Shown: positions 41,362-49,719 of the stretch, piece after piece
How positions within the stretch are numbered: the first letter of the stretch is position 1
Layout: every line of letters starts with the position of its first letter
Source: M3007 sp031398055
Lineage (GTDB): Bacteria > Bacteroidota > Bacteroidia > Chitinophagales > Saprospiraceae
Length of the DNA: 64,000 bases
Direction: 5' to 3'
Assembly (NCBI GenBank): GCA_031398055.1
Contig: JANNMS010000024.1
Coordinates: 1 to 64,000 of the forward strand
Notes under the pieces: model-generated
Databases searched by the model: none
The model's input: the letters and a program-made list of their open reading frames with translations, nothing else
What the model was told of the DNA's origin: nothing
Translations under genes and position numbers: made by a program

Positions 41362-42657
41362 TCACTGATTTTTCAAAAAATCAAAAACCAAAAAACAAAA
41401 AGCCTTCACGCCCACATCCAACCGACTGTCGTCAATAAAAAAATCGGGCGTGTGGTGCGACGGTGCTTTTTCGCGGTCAATTCCCTCTGGCATCCCGCCG
41501 AGGTTGAAAAAAAACGCGGGTGCTTTTGTACCAAAATAGGAAAAATCTTCCGCCCCAGTTTTCCAAGTCGTCAATTCCACTTTGTCTTTTCCGGCGGCGC
41601 GTTCGAGTGCGGGCAGGGCAAATTTGGTCAATTCCAAATCGTTGTCCACGACCAAAGTTTGTTCATCAATTCTCAAATCGGCGGTCGCGCCGTTCGCCGC
41701 GGCGATGTGTTCGACGGTTCGGCGCATTTTTTCATGGACATCGATTCGCATCGCGGCATCCAAAGTTCGGATGGTTCCGGAAATTTTGGTTTCTTCGGGG
41801 ATGATGTTTTCGCGCACCCCGCCGTTGAATTTTCCAACGGTAATCACGACGGGTGCTTTTGGCAAATCCGACATCCGGCTGACGATGGTTTGCAGGCCAG
41901 ACACGATTTGCGCAGCCGTCACGATGGGGTCAACGCTTTTCCAGGGCTGCGAGCCGTGTGCCTGTTTTCCGTGAACGGTGATGTAAAAACGGTCGCTCGA
42001 AGCCCACATCGCGCCCGGTTTGTACGAAATCCGCCCGATTTCGAGGGCGGCTTGGATGTGCAGGCCAAAAATCGCGTCCACTTTTGGATTGTCCATCACA
42101 CCTTCTTTGACCATCAAAAGTGCGCCGCCAGCCTCGCCGACGGGCGGGCCTTCCTCGGCAGGTTGGAAAATGAAAACCACGTTTCCTTTAATTTTATCTT
42201 TCATCGAAACCAAAATTTCGGCCACGCCCATCATCATCGCCGTGTGCGAATCGTGGCCGCAGGCGTGCATCACGCCTACTTTTTGGCCGCCAAAATTGGC
42301 GGAATCTTTCGAAGCGAACGGCAAATTTCCGCGCTCGGTCACCGGCAAAGCATCCATATCGGCACGGAGCGCGACTGTTTTTCCGGGCAATTTTCCGCGC
42401 AAAATTCCAACGACGCCGGTGTGTGCAACGCCCGTTTTGACTTCCAGACCCAATTTTTTCAAATGATTTTCGACATATTTTGCCGTGTTGAATTCGCGGT
42501 TCGAGAGTTCCGGGTGCTCGTGCAAATACCGCCGCCATTCGATGACTTTTGGTAAAATTTTCGCGGCAGCGTCGGCAACGGGTTTGTCCATGTTTTGGGA
42601 AAAAAGGGGAGTGCCGAAAAGGAAAAATGTGAAAATGGTGAGCAGATTTTTATTCAT
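41362..42657 (-). CDS. M20D family amidohydrolase, exported
   Basis: 431 residues. Signal peptide MNKNLLTIFTFFLFGTPLFSQ. The M20D fold (amidohydrolase, aminoacylase-like) shows RRYLHEHPELSNREFNTAKYV, VALRADMDALPVTE, MHACGHDSHTAMMMGVAEIL and FIFQPAEEGPPVGEAGGALLM; metal ligands Cys/His and Glu-Glu are in place. It likely cleaves N-acyl amino acids or peptides (hippurate hydrolase group) in the periplasm. The dimerisation domain contains YITVHGKQAHGSQPW. Preceded by a TATTTTTG box at 42689 and encoded alone. Confidence 0.92.
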   Translation of the reverse strand: MNKNLLTIFTFFLFGTPLFSQNMDKPVADAAAKILPKVIEWRRYLHEHPELSNREFNTAKYVENHLKKLGLEVKTGVAHTGVVGILRGKLPGKTVALRADMDALPVTERGNLPFASKDSANFGGQKVGVMHACGHDSHTAMMMGVAEILVSMKDKIKGNVVFIFQPAEEGPPVGEAGGALLMVKEGVMDNPKVDAIFGLHIQAALEIGRISYKPGAMWASSDRFYITVHGKQAHGSQPWKSVDPIVTAAQIVSGLQTIVSRMSDLPKAPVVITVGKFNGGVRENIIPEETKISGTIRTLDAAMRIDVHEKMRRTVEHIAAANGATADLRIDEQTLVVDNDLELTKFALPALERAAGKDKVELTTWKTGAEDFSYFGTKAPAFFFNLGGMPEGIDREKAPSHHTPDFFIDDSRLDVGVKAFCFLVFDFLKNQ

Positions 42658-42688
42658 TGAATTCTAAATTTTTGAAAAATGGAAGTGC

Positions 42689-42696
42689 CAAAAATA
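42689..42696 (-). promoter_or_regulatory. -7 promoter box TATTTTTG
   Basis: Exact TAnnTTTG match 31 bp before the M20D gene start at 42657. Confidence 0.55.
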
Positions 42697-42700
42697 GAAA

Positions 42701-42739
42701 GACATCCGACGAACCAGTTGCCGTCGGATGTCTTTTTTG
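42701..42739 (+). terminator. Hairpin terminator between M20D and DUF5689 genes
   Basis: GACATCCGACG and CGTCGGATGTC form an 11-bp stem with a ten-base loop. The T tract is strong on the plus strand (TTTTTTGTTT) and weaker on the minus strand (TTTCTATTTTT), yet both nearby genes are on the minus strand; it probably ends the DUF5689 message. Confidence 0.7.
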
Positions 42740-42741
42740 TT

Positions 42742-42845
42742 TAACTATGAACGATAAACTATGAACTATGAACCATAATGCGTGAAGTTCATAGTTCATA
42801 GTTCATAGTTCATCGTTCATAGTTCATAGTTCATCGTTCATAGTT
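42742..42845. repeat. Hairpin built of tandem ACTATGAAC units
   Basis: The left part holds AACTATGAACGATAAACT and two further ACTATGAAC units; the right part holds six or more GTTCATAG/GTTCATCG units, their reverse complement. The motif also occurs as a direct tandem repeat at 23155-23187. It ends 2 bp before the stop of the DUF5689 gene. Confidence 0.88.
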
Positions 42846-42847
42846 GA

Positions 42848-44182
42848 TTACTGCACTTTCACATTGTCAATTCGAAAAGTCGTCGTGCCGTTCGTCGTAT
42901 TTCCAGTGTATTTAAAAGCGATGTGCCCGACGCCCGAACTGTAAACTGGCAACGAAATCGCGCCCGAAGCCACCCAATCGTAATTTGCATTGGCCGAACC
43001 AGCGAGAACTGGGTTCAATTTTGTCCAAGTCGCCGTTTTTGGGTCGCCCGTGAAATTATTTGAAATGAAAACTTCGCAAGAATTGTGGGTGTAAAAACCC
43101 ATCGCCGATTCAAAATTCAAAGTTTTTGCAGTTTTCAAATCGAGCGGCGGGGTGATCAACCACGATTGCATATCTGCCAGATTGGATTGATAACCAGAGT
43201 TTTGTGCAAATTTATTCCCCGAAAAAGACTTGCCGATCCAGTTGCGCGTGCCTGCGGTTGCAATGTTGTACCAGCCGGAAACGGCCACGTCCGAGTTGTC
43301 CGTATTTCCATCAAATTTTTCATCGAGCGAAGTTTGCGTGCCGCCACCACCGCCGCCGCCGCTTCCGCAACGTGCTTCGGTCATCACCACGTCGTTCAAA
43401 TCGCGGATATAAAATTGATAATCCTTTTTGTAAATGCTCAAAACACCCACGACTTGGCCTTTTTTGGCGGGCGTTTTATCGGCAACAAAAGTGGAATATC
43501 CGCTCGAACGCAGCAGCATTTGTTTGCCGTTGCAATCTTCCAAAGTGCGGTTGAGACTGTTTTTCGTAATCGGGTCGGCATAAGTTTTGGACGTGTCGGC
43601 TTTGATAAATTGCACGTCTTCCAGCCGAACCAAAGTGCTGACCATGCTTTCATTGATGTCCGAAATTTTCACAACTTTTGGAGCAATCGGGGTGGTGACG
43701 TAGCCACCTTTCACCACGTTCGTGGCGACTTGGGCTTGCGTCAAACCGACTTCCGAAATCACGCCGCCCTGCTCGATCGTGCCGCCCGAAAGTTGGGTCA
43801 AAGCATTGTAATCGGTCAAAATCAGGCCTTTGCATTTGATGAAAAGGATGCGACCGACCGGAAATTGGGTGTACAAATACCCATCGTTAAATTTCACTTC
43901 GATGCCGCCGGTGGCATCTTGAATGACCAAAGTTTTGTAATAATTGCCGCTGCGGTCGTCCATGATGACCTCGCCGGAAATCACAAAATCTTCGGTGATT
44001 TTGTCAAAACCGTCAGGCGTGATGTGCAATTTTTTCAACTCCGCGATGGTGGTGTTGGCTTTTGCATCGGGGCTGTTGGTGTCGAGAACTGGCTCGTCAA
44101 ATTCTGTTTTGAAACAAGCGACCGCGCCGATTGCCAGCAAAAACATCAGCAGCACTTGAAGGATATTTTTTTGAAATTTCAT
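42848..44182 (-). CDS. DUF5689 lipoprotein with choice-of-anchor domain
   Basis: 444 residues. Lipobox LLAIGAVAC gives a lipoprotein. Residues 40-260 are the DUF5689 OB-like domain (TTIAELKKLH ... FVISGEVIMDDRSGNYYKTLVIQDATGGIEV), followed by a glycine linker (GSGGGGGGGTQ) and a C-terminal jelly-roll (SWLITPPLDLKTAKTLNFE ... FRIDNVKVQ). Proteins of this type are encoded after SusC-type receptors and probably sit on the surface binding substrate. The TonB receptor gene precedes it on the same strand with a 264-bp gap holding a repeat element. Confidence 0.87.
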   Translation of the reverse strand: MKFQKNILQVLLMFLLAIGAVACFKTEFDEPVLDTNSPDAKANTTIAELKKLHITPDGFDKITEDFVISGEVIMDDRSGNYYKTLVIQDATGGIEVKFNDGYLYTQFPVGRILFIKCKGLILTDYNALTQLSGGTIEQGGVISEVGLTQAQVATNVVKGGYVTTPIAPKVVKISDINESMVSTLVRLEDVQFIKADTSKTYADPITKNSLNRTLEDCNGKQMLLRSSGYSTFVADKTPAKKGQVVGVLSIYKKDYQFYIRDLNDVVMTEARCGSGGGGGGGTQTSLDEKFDGNTDNSDVAVSGWYNIATAGTRNWIGKSFSGNKFAQNSGYQSNLADMQSWLITPPLDLKTAKTLNFESAMGFYTHNSCEVFISNNFTGDPKTATWTKLNPVLAGSANANYDWVASGAISLPVYSSGVGHIAFKYTGNTTNGTTTFRIDNVKVQ

Positions 44183-44286
44183 CTTTCGTTATTTTAAAAT
44201 TTTGAAAATCAATGATTTGTGGTTTTTTAAAGACTGTGGAGATTTCTATTTTACTTAAAAAAATGCCCTTTTCTAATTTTCCCACC

Positions 44287-44409
44287 TTGTCATGCTGTAA
44301 GCATCTGTCCAAAATTTGCACTGAAATTTTACTTGAAAAACTAAAAAATATTTTCAGTTAAAAATCAAAATCGTGGTCGATTCTTGGGCAGATTCCTACG
44401 GAATGACAT
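44287..44409. repeat. MITE-like element with 28-bp inverted ends
   Basis: Left end TTGTCATGCTGTAAGCATCT (44287) matches the reverse complement of the right end, ATGTCATTCCGTAGGAATCT, with about six differences. 123 bp in all, no coding capacity, located between the TonB receptor and DUF5689 genes. A similar half (TTTGTCATTCTGGAGAAATC) is at 60400-60420. Confidence 0.55.
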
Positions 44410-44446
44410 CGTGGATGGGCTTGGATTTGGTTCGTTTTTCTTTGAT

Positions 44447-47206
44447 TTACATTCTAAAAGTGACCGATGCAAAATAATTTATCCCCAGCCCATACATAAT
44501 TTCCGAATTGTACAAACGGGCATCCGTCACGTCGCGCACCGAATTCAAAAACGTCTCGCGGCCAGAAACGATGATGTCTTTTTTGTCCAAAAGATTGTTC
44601 ACCCCGACGTTCAAAGCCAGAAAATACTTGCGTTTGATGCGCCAAGATTTTCCGCCAAAAAGATCCAAAGTGTAGGCTTCCGGTGCTTTTACTTGGTCAA
44701 TAATCGTCCGCCAAGCCGCCGAACCCTGGTCGACGCCCTCGACGCCCCGAATCGTGCGGCGTTCTTCCGCGAAATCGTACCAGAAATTATCGGCATAATT
44801 GAAAGTCAAACTGGCAAACCAGAACTTTTTGCCTTCTTTTTTTACCGAAAACGCCCCGACAGTTTGCGGCACGCGCGGCACGTAAAAATTCTTTTGATAA
44901 ACGGTCACGTCCGTAAAATCGGCAACGGGTTGATTGATTTCATCGGCAGTCACCGTCATTGTCGGGCGGTTTGTGTACTGAAATTTTCCAACCGAAACCG
45001 CACCGGACAAAACCCAAGAACGGTCATAAACTTTCGCTTCGGCAGCGGCTTCGATACCGACGTGGCGTCGGTCGATGCCTTTCACATTTTTGGTTCCGAA
45101 AGTGTTTGCCGTCGGCGAAAAGAGTTGATAAGTCTCCGTTTCATTCAAAAAATTGGTCAAATAACCCGTAAAACGAGCCTTAAAATAGGGTGCACGAAGT
45201 TGGTAGCCACCTTCGACCGATTGAATCGTGTTGTTTTTTACGCCATCCACCGTCGAATTTCGGGTGCGCGGCGAGAGAAAAACGTCCCGAAACTGCGGGG
45301 CGCGCGTGCCATAAAAACCGTTGGCGTACAAATAGTTACGACCGTTGAGTTTGTAAACCGCGCCAGATTTTGCGCCCCAAGTCATGTATTTAAATTTTTC
45401 AGAATCGCCCAAAGAATTGTTCGGAAACAGGCCAACCTGAATATTTCCCGTCCGCCAAAAACTGTTTTGCCCAACTTCCGCACCCACAAAAAACTGGAAA
45501 CGCCGCAGCGAAATTTGCGCTTGCCCCCAAGCTCCTGCTTTCCGGATATTTTCATTGTAATCGTAGCCAAAACGGTCGCCTTCTTTTACCAAACGGTTGG
45601 AAATCAATGCGTTGCTTTGGGCAAGCGACGGATTGGTCGGGTTGTTTATCAAAGCAAAACGGTTGATGTCGAGGTAAAAATCGCCGCCCAACAAATCATT
45701 GATGACCTTGAAATTTTGGCCTTCGTACCAAGAATAATTCAAACCGCCGTTCAACAAAACGCGCGTGTTTAAAGTGTGGCGAACCAACAAATTTGACCCG
45801 ATTTCCTTGCTGTCCGAGCGGCGGCCTTCGACGATGTAAATCGAACGTTGGCCGGTGACCGTGTTTCCGGCAATGCCGTTTGCGTTTGGAATAATTTCAG
45901 TGTTGTGCCGATTTGCATCAAAAAAATCGTCCCAGCGGATTTGCCGGTTTTTTTCGTCGGCCTGCAAAAACTGGGCTTGCGCCGCGCTCAAACCTTCATC
46001 TTCGATAAAAGAAGGCAATCTGCGGTAATAATCCGGGTTCGGATTGTAGGCATTTGCCCATTCGAGGCGTTCGTCGGCGCGTTTTCCGGCCTGTCCGTAA
46101 GTTGAAAAAGAGAGGCCAGTTTTGCGGCTCGGATTCCAATCGTAGCGAAAAATGGCAATCGGTTGGTTGGTATTTGCCACTGCCGCGTTGCGGATTTTTC
46201 CATTTTGGTAGCCCCAACTTGGGTTGTACAAATTGTCGCCGTACAATTTAAACAACTCGGCGTTCGTGTCCGTCTGCCGACCGCGAACGCTCGGCGCACC
46301 CAAAAACGTCAAATTCAAAGTGTGTTTGTGCCCAAATTTTTTGTCGACCGACAAAAAATAAGAGTAGCCATTAAAATATGTCCCGGGCACCGTGCCGACA
46401 TCCGCCCACCGACGGCTGGCCGACATGGAAACTGCCCAACCTTTGGGCATCAAACCGGTGTTCATCGTGAGCATCACCCGGTTGTTGTAACTCCGGTTGG
46501 ATTTTGCAAAACTGGCGCGGGTCGTTTTCCGTTGGACGCTGGCGCGCGTGTCAATGTTGGACGCACCGCCGATTTCAGAAAATGCAAAATCATTGGCTTC
46601 CATGCCGACCGTACTTTCCCGGCGGCGCATCACATCGTTCAAACCACCAAATTCGCCAAAAACGGCATAGCCAGTTTCAGGGTCGTTGATCGAAACGCCA
46701 TTCAAATAAACCGGGAAATTTTCGCCATCGTAACCGCGCTCGCGGAAACGAAAAGCAAACCAGCTGTACCCAGAAATTTGTTGAAAAACATCGCGCGAGG
46801 CGTGCAACAAATTGGCCACCTCGCCGCCGCCGTTCGTTTCGTCGTCGGCTTCTTCCAAAGTCACGGTCGGCAAATCAGCGTTCGTGTTGTCGGCGATTTC
46901 GCGTTTCAAAACGATGTCAACGACGAGCGAACCACCTTTTTTCACTTTCACTGGGCGTTCGGCGACCTGAAAACCGGGTGCGGAAACTTGCACGATGAAT
47001 TCGCCGGCGGGCATTTTTTCAATCAAAAACATCCCGGCGGCGTCGGTCGCAGCGACGATTCCGGTTTTTTGGACAGTGACCGCCGCGTCGGCAACGGGCA
47101 ATTTGCTTTCGAAATCCGTCACCGTGCCTTGCAAAGTGGCTTTTTGAGCGGAAAGCGAAAGGCCAAGCAAAATGAAAAGGCTTGGTAAAATTAATTTTGG
47201 AAACAT
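44447..47206 (-). CDS. TonB-dependent outer-membrane receptor
   Basis: 919 residues. Signal peptide MFPKLILPSLFILLGLSLSA, then a carboxypeptidase-regulatory-like domain (TLQGTVTDFESKLPVADAAVTV ... GEFIVQVSAPGFQV), a plug (VANLLHASRDVFQQISGYSW ... RFRERGYDGENFPVYLNGVSINDPETGYA) and a 22-strand barrel (KKFWFASLTFNYADNFWYD, FLALNVGVNNLLDKKDI). It imports a bulky nutrient across the outer membrane using TonB energy; the substrate is not evident. Followed by the DUF5689 lipoprotein, a common receptor-plus-binding-protein pair. No SusD gene is present. Confidence 0.92.
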   Translation of the reverse strand: MFPKLILPSLFILLGLSLSAQKATLQGTVTDFESKLPVADAAVTVQKTGIVAATDAAGMFLIEKMPAGEFIVQVSAPGFQVAERPVKVKKGGSLVVDIVLKREIADNTNADLPTVTLEEADDETNGGGEVANLLHASRDVFQQISGYSWFAFRFRERGYDGENFPVYLNGVSINDPETGYAVFGEFGGLNDVMRRRESTVGMEANDFAFSEIGGASNIDTRASVQRKTTRASFAKSNRSYNNRVMLTMNTGLMPKGWAVSMSASRRWADVGTVPGTYFNGYSYFLSVDKKFGHKHTLNLTFLGAPSVRGRQTDTNAELFKLYGDNLYNPSWGYQNGKIRNAAVANTNQPIAIFRYDWNPSRKTGLSFSTYGQAGKRADERLEWANAYNPNPDYYRRLPSFIEDEGLSAAQAQFLQADEKNRQIRWDDFFDANRHNTEIIPNANGIAGNTVTGQRSIYIVEGRRSDSKEIGSNLLVRHTLNTRVLLNGGLNYSWYEGQNFKVINDLLGGDFYLDINRFALINNPTNPSLAQSNALISNRLVKEGDRFGYDYNENIRKAGAWGQAQISLRRFQFFVGAEVGQNSFWRTGNIQVGLFPNNSLGDSEKFKYMTWGAKSGAVYKLNGRNYLYANGFYGTRAPQFRDVFLSPRTRNSTVDGVKNNTIQSVEGGYQLRAPYFKARFTGYLTNFLNETETYQLFSPTANTFGTKNVKGIDRRHVGIEAAAEAKVYDRSWVLSGAVSVGKFQYTNRPTMTVTADEINQPVADFTDVTVYQKNFYVPRVPQTVGAFSVKKEGKKFWFASLTFNYADNFWYDFAEERRTIRGVEGVDQGSAAWRTIIDQVKAPEAYTLDLFGGKSWRIKRKYFLALNVGVNNLLDKKDIIVSGRETFLNSVRDVTDARLYNSEIMYGLGINYFASVTFRM

Positions 47207-47274
47207 TCAGAATGGGTTGAGAAGTTGGAAAATAGTTGAAGTTTTCCGAAGCGAGAGAAGGGAGAAAAACGGCT

Positions 47275-47282
47275 CAAAGATA
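47275..47282 (-). promoter_or_regulatory. -7 promoter box TATCTTTG for the TonB receptor
   Basis: Exact TAnnTTTG match, same box as the tRNA-Gly promoter, 68 bp before the receptor start. Confidence 0.5.
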
Positions 47283-47429
47283 AAAAAACAAGGTGCGGGG
47301 CTTTCTCAAATCGCCTGTTAATTTTGTGCAAAGCATTATCCAATTTTTGAAAATAAATCGCCCCGGAAATTTCAAGTTTTGCCGGACATTTGAACTTTGG
47401 ATATTTTTCCAAAATCTAATTTTCGATGG

Positions 47430-47873
47430 ATGCCACTTTCTTTTTTTGATAAAAAAATTCACCCCATTCGGCAAGCCGCCGCCGTTTTTGTTTTTGCCCT
47501 GATTTTTATGGCTGGCGGCTGGCTGCTCCAAAATTTCGAAATTTTCGAAACCGATAAATTGTTTTCTTGGGCGATTGCCACTGGTTTTCTGTTGCTTTTT
47601 GGCATTTTGAACTCTGTTTTTAGCCTCACCGCAGAAAATCGGTTGAAATATTGGCGCGATTCGATTTACAGTTATTTCGGTTTGGCGGTGGCAAATGGGC
47701 TGGCGGCGTGGGCAATTTCGGGTTTGAAAGTGAACGAAGCGGGGTCCTACAAATTTATTTATGTCGTGGTGACGGTCGGTTTTATCGTCTTCATTTCGAT
47801 GGTCAATGCGATGCGGACGATTGTTGAATTTGCCCAAAAAGAGGAGTGGAACGAGCCTAGAAACCGGAAATAA
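47430..47873 (+). CDS. Four-helix membrane protein of unknown function
   Basis: 147 residues from MPLSFFDKKIHPI (the upstream codons to 47397 add no recognisable sequence). Hydrophobic segments: AAAVFVFALIFMAGGWLL, LFSWAIATGFLLLFGILNSVF, YFGLAVANGLAAWAISGL and FIYVVVTVGFIVFISMVN. The family is not recognised. It is convergent with the acyltransferase gene, whose stop is 9 bp away, and divergent from the TonB receptor. Confidence 0.65.
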   Translation: MPLSFFDKKIHPIRQAAAVFVFALIFMAGGWLLQNFEIFETDKLFSWAIATGFLLLFGILNSVFSLTAENRLKYWRDSIYSYFGLAVANGLAAWAISGLKVNEAGSYKFIYVVVTVGFIVFISMVNAMRTIVEFAQKEEWNEPRNRK

Positions 47874-47882
47874 ATTTGAAAT

Positions 47883-48935
47883 TTAGGTCACACGTTTCCC
47901 AAACGGCAGCACCCGGATAATCAGCATTCCTGCAAATGAAAACAAAAAACACATCCACATCAGCCCCGGCAAAATCGGATATTCCTGCTTCATCGAATGC
48001 CAAAAACCTGCTTCCGACATCCAATCCAAAACCATGATGTGCAGGAAATAAATGCCAAAACTGCACTCCGACAGTTTCAATTCCACTTCCAAAATCGGCG
48101 AGTCATTGAAAAAATGCCGAGCCAACAAAAACCAACCGGCGGCGGCGATGCCCACGTTTGGGGTGAGGTAATCGTAAAAATAATTGTGGGCTGAGGGGTT
48201 GGTGAGGCAGGTTTTTGTCCAAAAAGCACCGGCCATCGTTGCGGCAGTTCCAATTGAAATTAGTAAAATTGACAGCACCAACATTTGGGTTTTATTCAAA
48301 TTCCAAGGTTTCAAGTGGTTTGTGTTTTCGGTTGCCAAAGTTTTTGTCCCCAAATAATACCCCAAAACAAAGTAGCCCGTGTTGTTTGAAAAAAAATCCC
48401 AGGCCAAGCCGAACTGCCAATCGAAGAAAACATCGGCGATTTTGTAGCCCCAACTTGCCAACGCACAACAAATAAATAGGTAGAAAAAATCGGAATCCTT
48501 CGCCTGCCGAACCCAGGGCCGCAGAATTGGATACAATAAATACAGGCCCAAAATCAAATAAATAAACCAAAGATGAAAATGAACTGGCCCCTCAAAAAGG
48601 GTTTTCAAAATTGAAATCGGGTCGTTTGGATAGCCTTTTGACAAAAAATTATAAAAACAATAAACCAGCATCCAAAACAACGAGGGCACGAGGACGCGCG
48701 AAAACCTTTTTTTCAAAAACATGGCGGTCGGATAATCCTTTCCCAACAAAAGATAGCCGCTCAACATCACGAAAATCGGCACGCCGGGGCGGGCGAGGGA
48801 GTTCCAAAAATTGCCGTACCTCCACCAAAAAGTATGGAAATCCGTGCTGTTCATCGCCACCGAGGCAGCGACGTGGATGGCGACCACCAAAAAAGTGGCG
48901 AGGTTTCGGAGGCGGTCAGGCCAAATAAGTTGCAT
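47883..48935 (-). CDS. Acyltransferase family 3 membrane protein
   Basis: 350 residues with ten membrane segments. RLRNLATFLVVAIHVAA and SLARPGVPIFVMLSGYLLL are the acyltransferase-3 (OafA/WecH) hallmarks, the first with the conserved RxxA and H, the second with GVPIFF-like MLSGY. FLHIMVLDW marks the last segments. Such proteins O-acetylate sugars of lipopolysaccharide, exopolysaccharide or glucans. Encoded alone with a TACGTTTG box 26 bp upstream. Confidence 0.88.
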   Translation of the reverse strand: MQLIWPDRLRNLATFLVVAIHVAASVAMNSTDFHTFWWRYGNFWNSLARPGVPIFVMLSGYLLLGKDYPTAMFLKKRFSRVLVPSLFWMLVYCFYNFLSKGYPNDPISILKTLFEGPVHFHLWFIYLILGLYLLYPILRPWVRQAKDSDFFYLFICCALASWGYKIADVFFDWQFGLAWDFFSNNTGYFVLGYYLGTKTLATENTNHLKPWNLNKTQMLVLSILLISIGTAATMAGAFWTKTCLTNPSAHNYFYDYLTPNVGIAAAGWFLLARHFFNDSPILEVELKLSECSFGIYFLHIMVLDWMSEAGFWHSMKQEYPILPGLMWMCFLFSFAGMLIIRVLPFGKRVT

Positions 48936-48960
48936 TTTTTCGGTGATGAAATTTGAAAAT

Positions 48961-48968
48961 CAAACGTA
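48961..48968 (-). promoter_or_regulatory. -7 promoter box TACGTTTG
   Basis: Exact TAnnTTTG match on the minus strand before the acyltransferase-3 gene. Confidence 0.55.
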
Positions 48969-49063
48969 GTCAGGTTGGTTCTAAATCAACCAAATTGGGT
49001 AAAAAAATTGGGTGGCTGGGGCAGCAAATTTTTTCGAGATAGATTATCTTCCAGAAAAACGAC

Positions 49064-49071
49064 TAAATTTG
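49064..49071 (+). promoter_or_regulatory. -7 promoter box TAAATTTG
   Basis: Exact TAnnTTTG match 18 bp before the Uma2 gene start at 49090. Confidence 0.6.
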
Positions 49072-49089
49072 CTCAAAAAATAATCAAAA

Positions 49090-49665
49090 ATGGTTCACAC
49101 GATTGATGTTGACGAAAAAATCTACACCGTCGAAGAATGGCTGGAATTGGAAAAAGCATCCGAAATCCGCCATGAATTTTATTATGGAAAACTTATCCCA
49201 ATGGCTGGCGAAGCGAAAAATGCAAACCGAATCGCAATCAATTTTATCCTAAAAATGAATGCGCCACTCCTCGAACGAGGGCTGGAAATATTCGCCCACG
49301 ATGTAAAAACTGAGGTTGTCGGCAACGGAATTTATCGATATCCAGATTTGGTGGTGGCTCCTTTGGCCGATGATGCGGATGAATACATCGTAAAACTTGC
49401 GGTGGCTTTGGTCGAAATCGCCTCTGAAAATTCAAAACATCGGGATAAAATCAAAAAACGGAAAGAATACCGCGAAATTGAAACACTTTGGTATTATCTC
49501 GTGGTCATTCAAAATGAAATGTCCGTTGAACTTCATACCAAAGATGGGAATGGAAATTGGCAAATCGAATATTTCACAGAACCGGAAGATGAAATTTTTT
49601 TCCCGCGTTTTGAGATAAAAATGAAGTTGAAAGAAATTTATGAACGCATTATCTTTCCAAATTAA
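49090..49665 (+). CDS. Uma2 family endonuclease (DUF820)
   Basis: 191 residues. YTVEEWLELEKASEIRHEFYYGKLIPMAG is the Uma2 start, followed by YRYPDLVVAPLADDADEYIVKLAVALVEIASENSKHRDKIKKRKEY. The PD-(D/E)XK catalytic residues fit PDLVV and VEIASENSKHRDK (Asp, then Glu-x-x-Ser in place of the usual Glu-x-x-Lys/Ser). Uma2 proteins are plentiful in large genomes and are often mobile; their function is not settled. Single gene with its own promoter and a following bidirectional terminator. Confidence 0.9.
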   Translation: MVHTIDVDEKIYTVEEWLELEKASEIRHEFYYGKLIPMAGEAKNANRIAINFILKMNAPLLERGLEIFAHDVKTEVVGNGIYRYPDLVVAPLADDADEYIVKLAVALVEIASENSKHRDKIKKRKEYREIETLWYYLVVIQNEMSVELHTKDGNGNWQIEYFTEPEDEIFFPRFEIKMKLKEIYERIIFPN

Positions 49666-49680
49666 ATTCCAGATTTTAAA

Positions 49681-49719
49681 AAAAATACAGGATGACCAAA
49701 AGTCATCCTGTATTTTTTT
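49681..49719. terminator. Bidirectional hairpin terminator
   Basis: AATACAGGATGAC and GTCATCCTGTATT (13-bp stem, CAAAA loop), with T runs on both strands. It ends the Uma2 message and, overlapping the stop codon region, the convergent CcmF-like message. Confidence 0.9.

Noticed and set aside
42742..42845. Short regular repeats considered as CRISPR or iterons of a replication origin
   Set aside because: Units of 9-14 bp without spacers, forming a hairpin; no replication initiator gene nearby.
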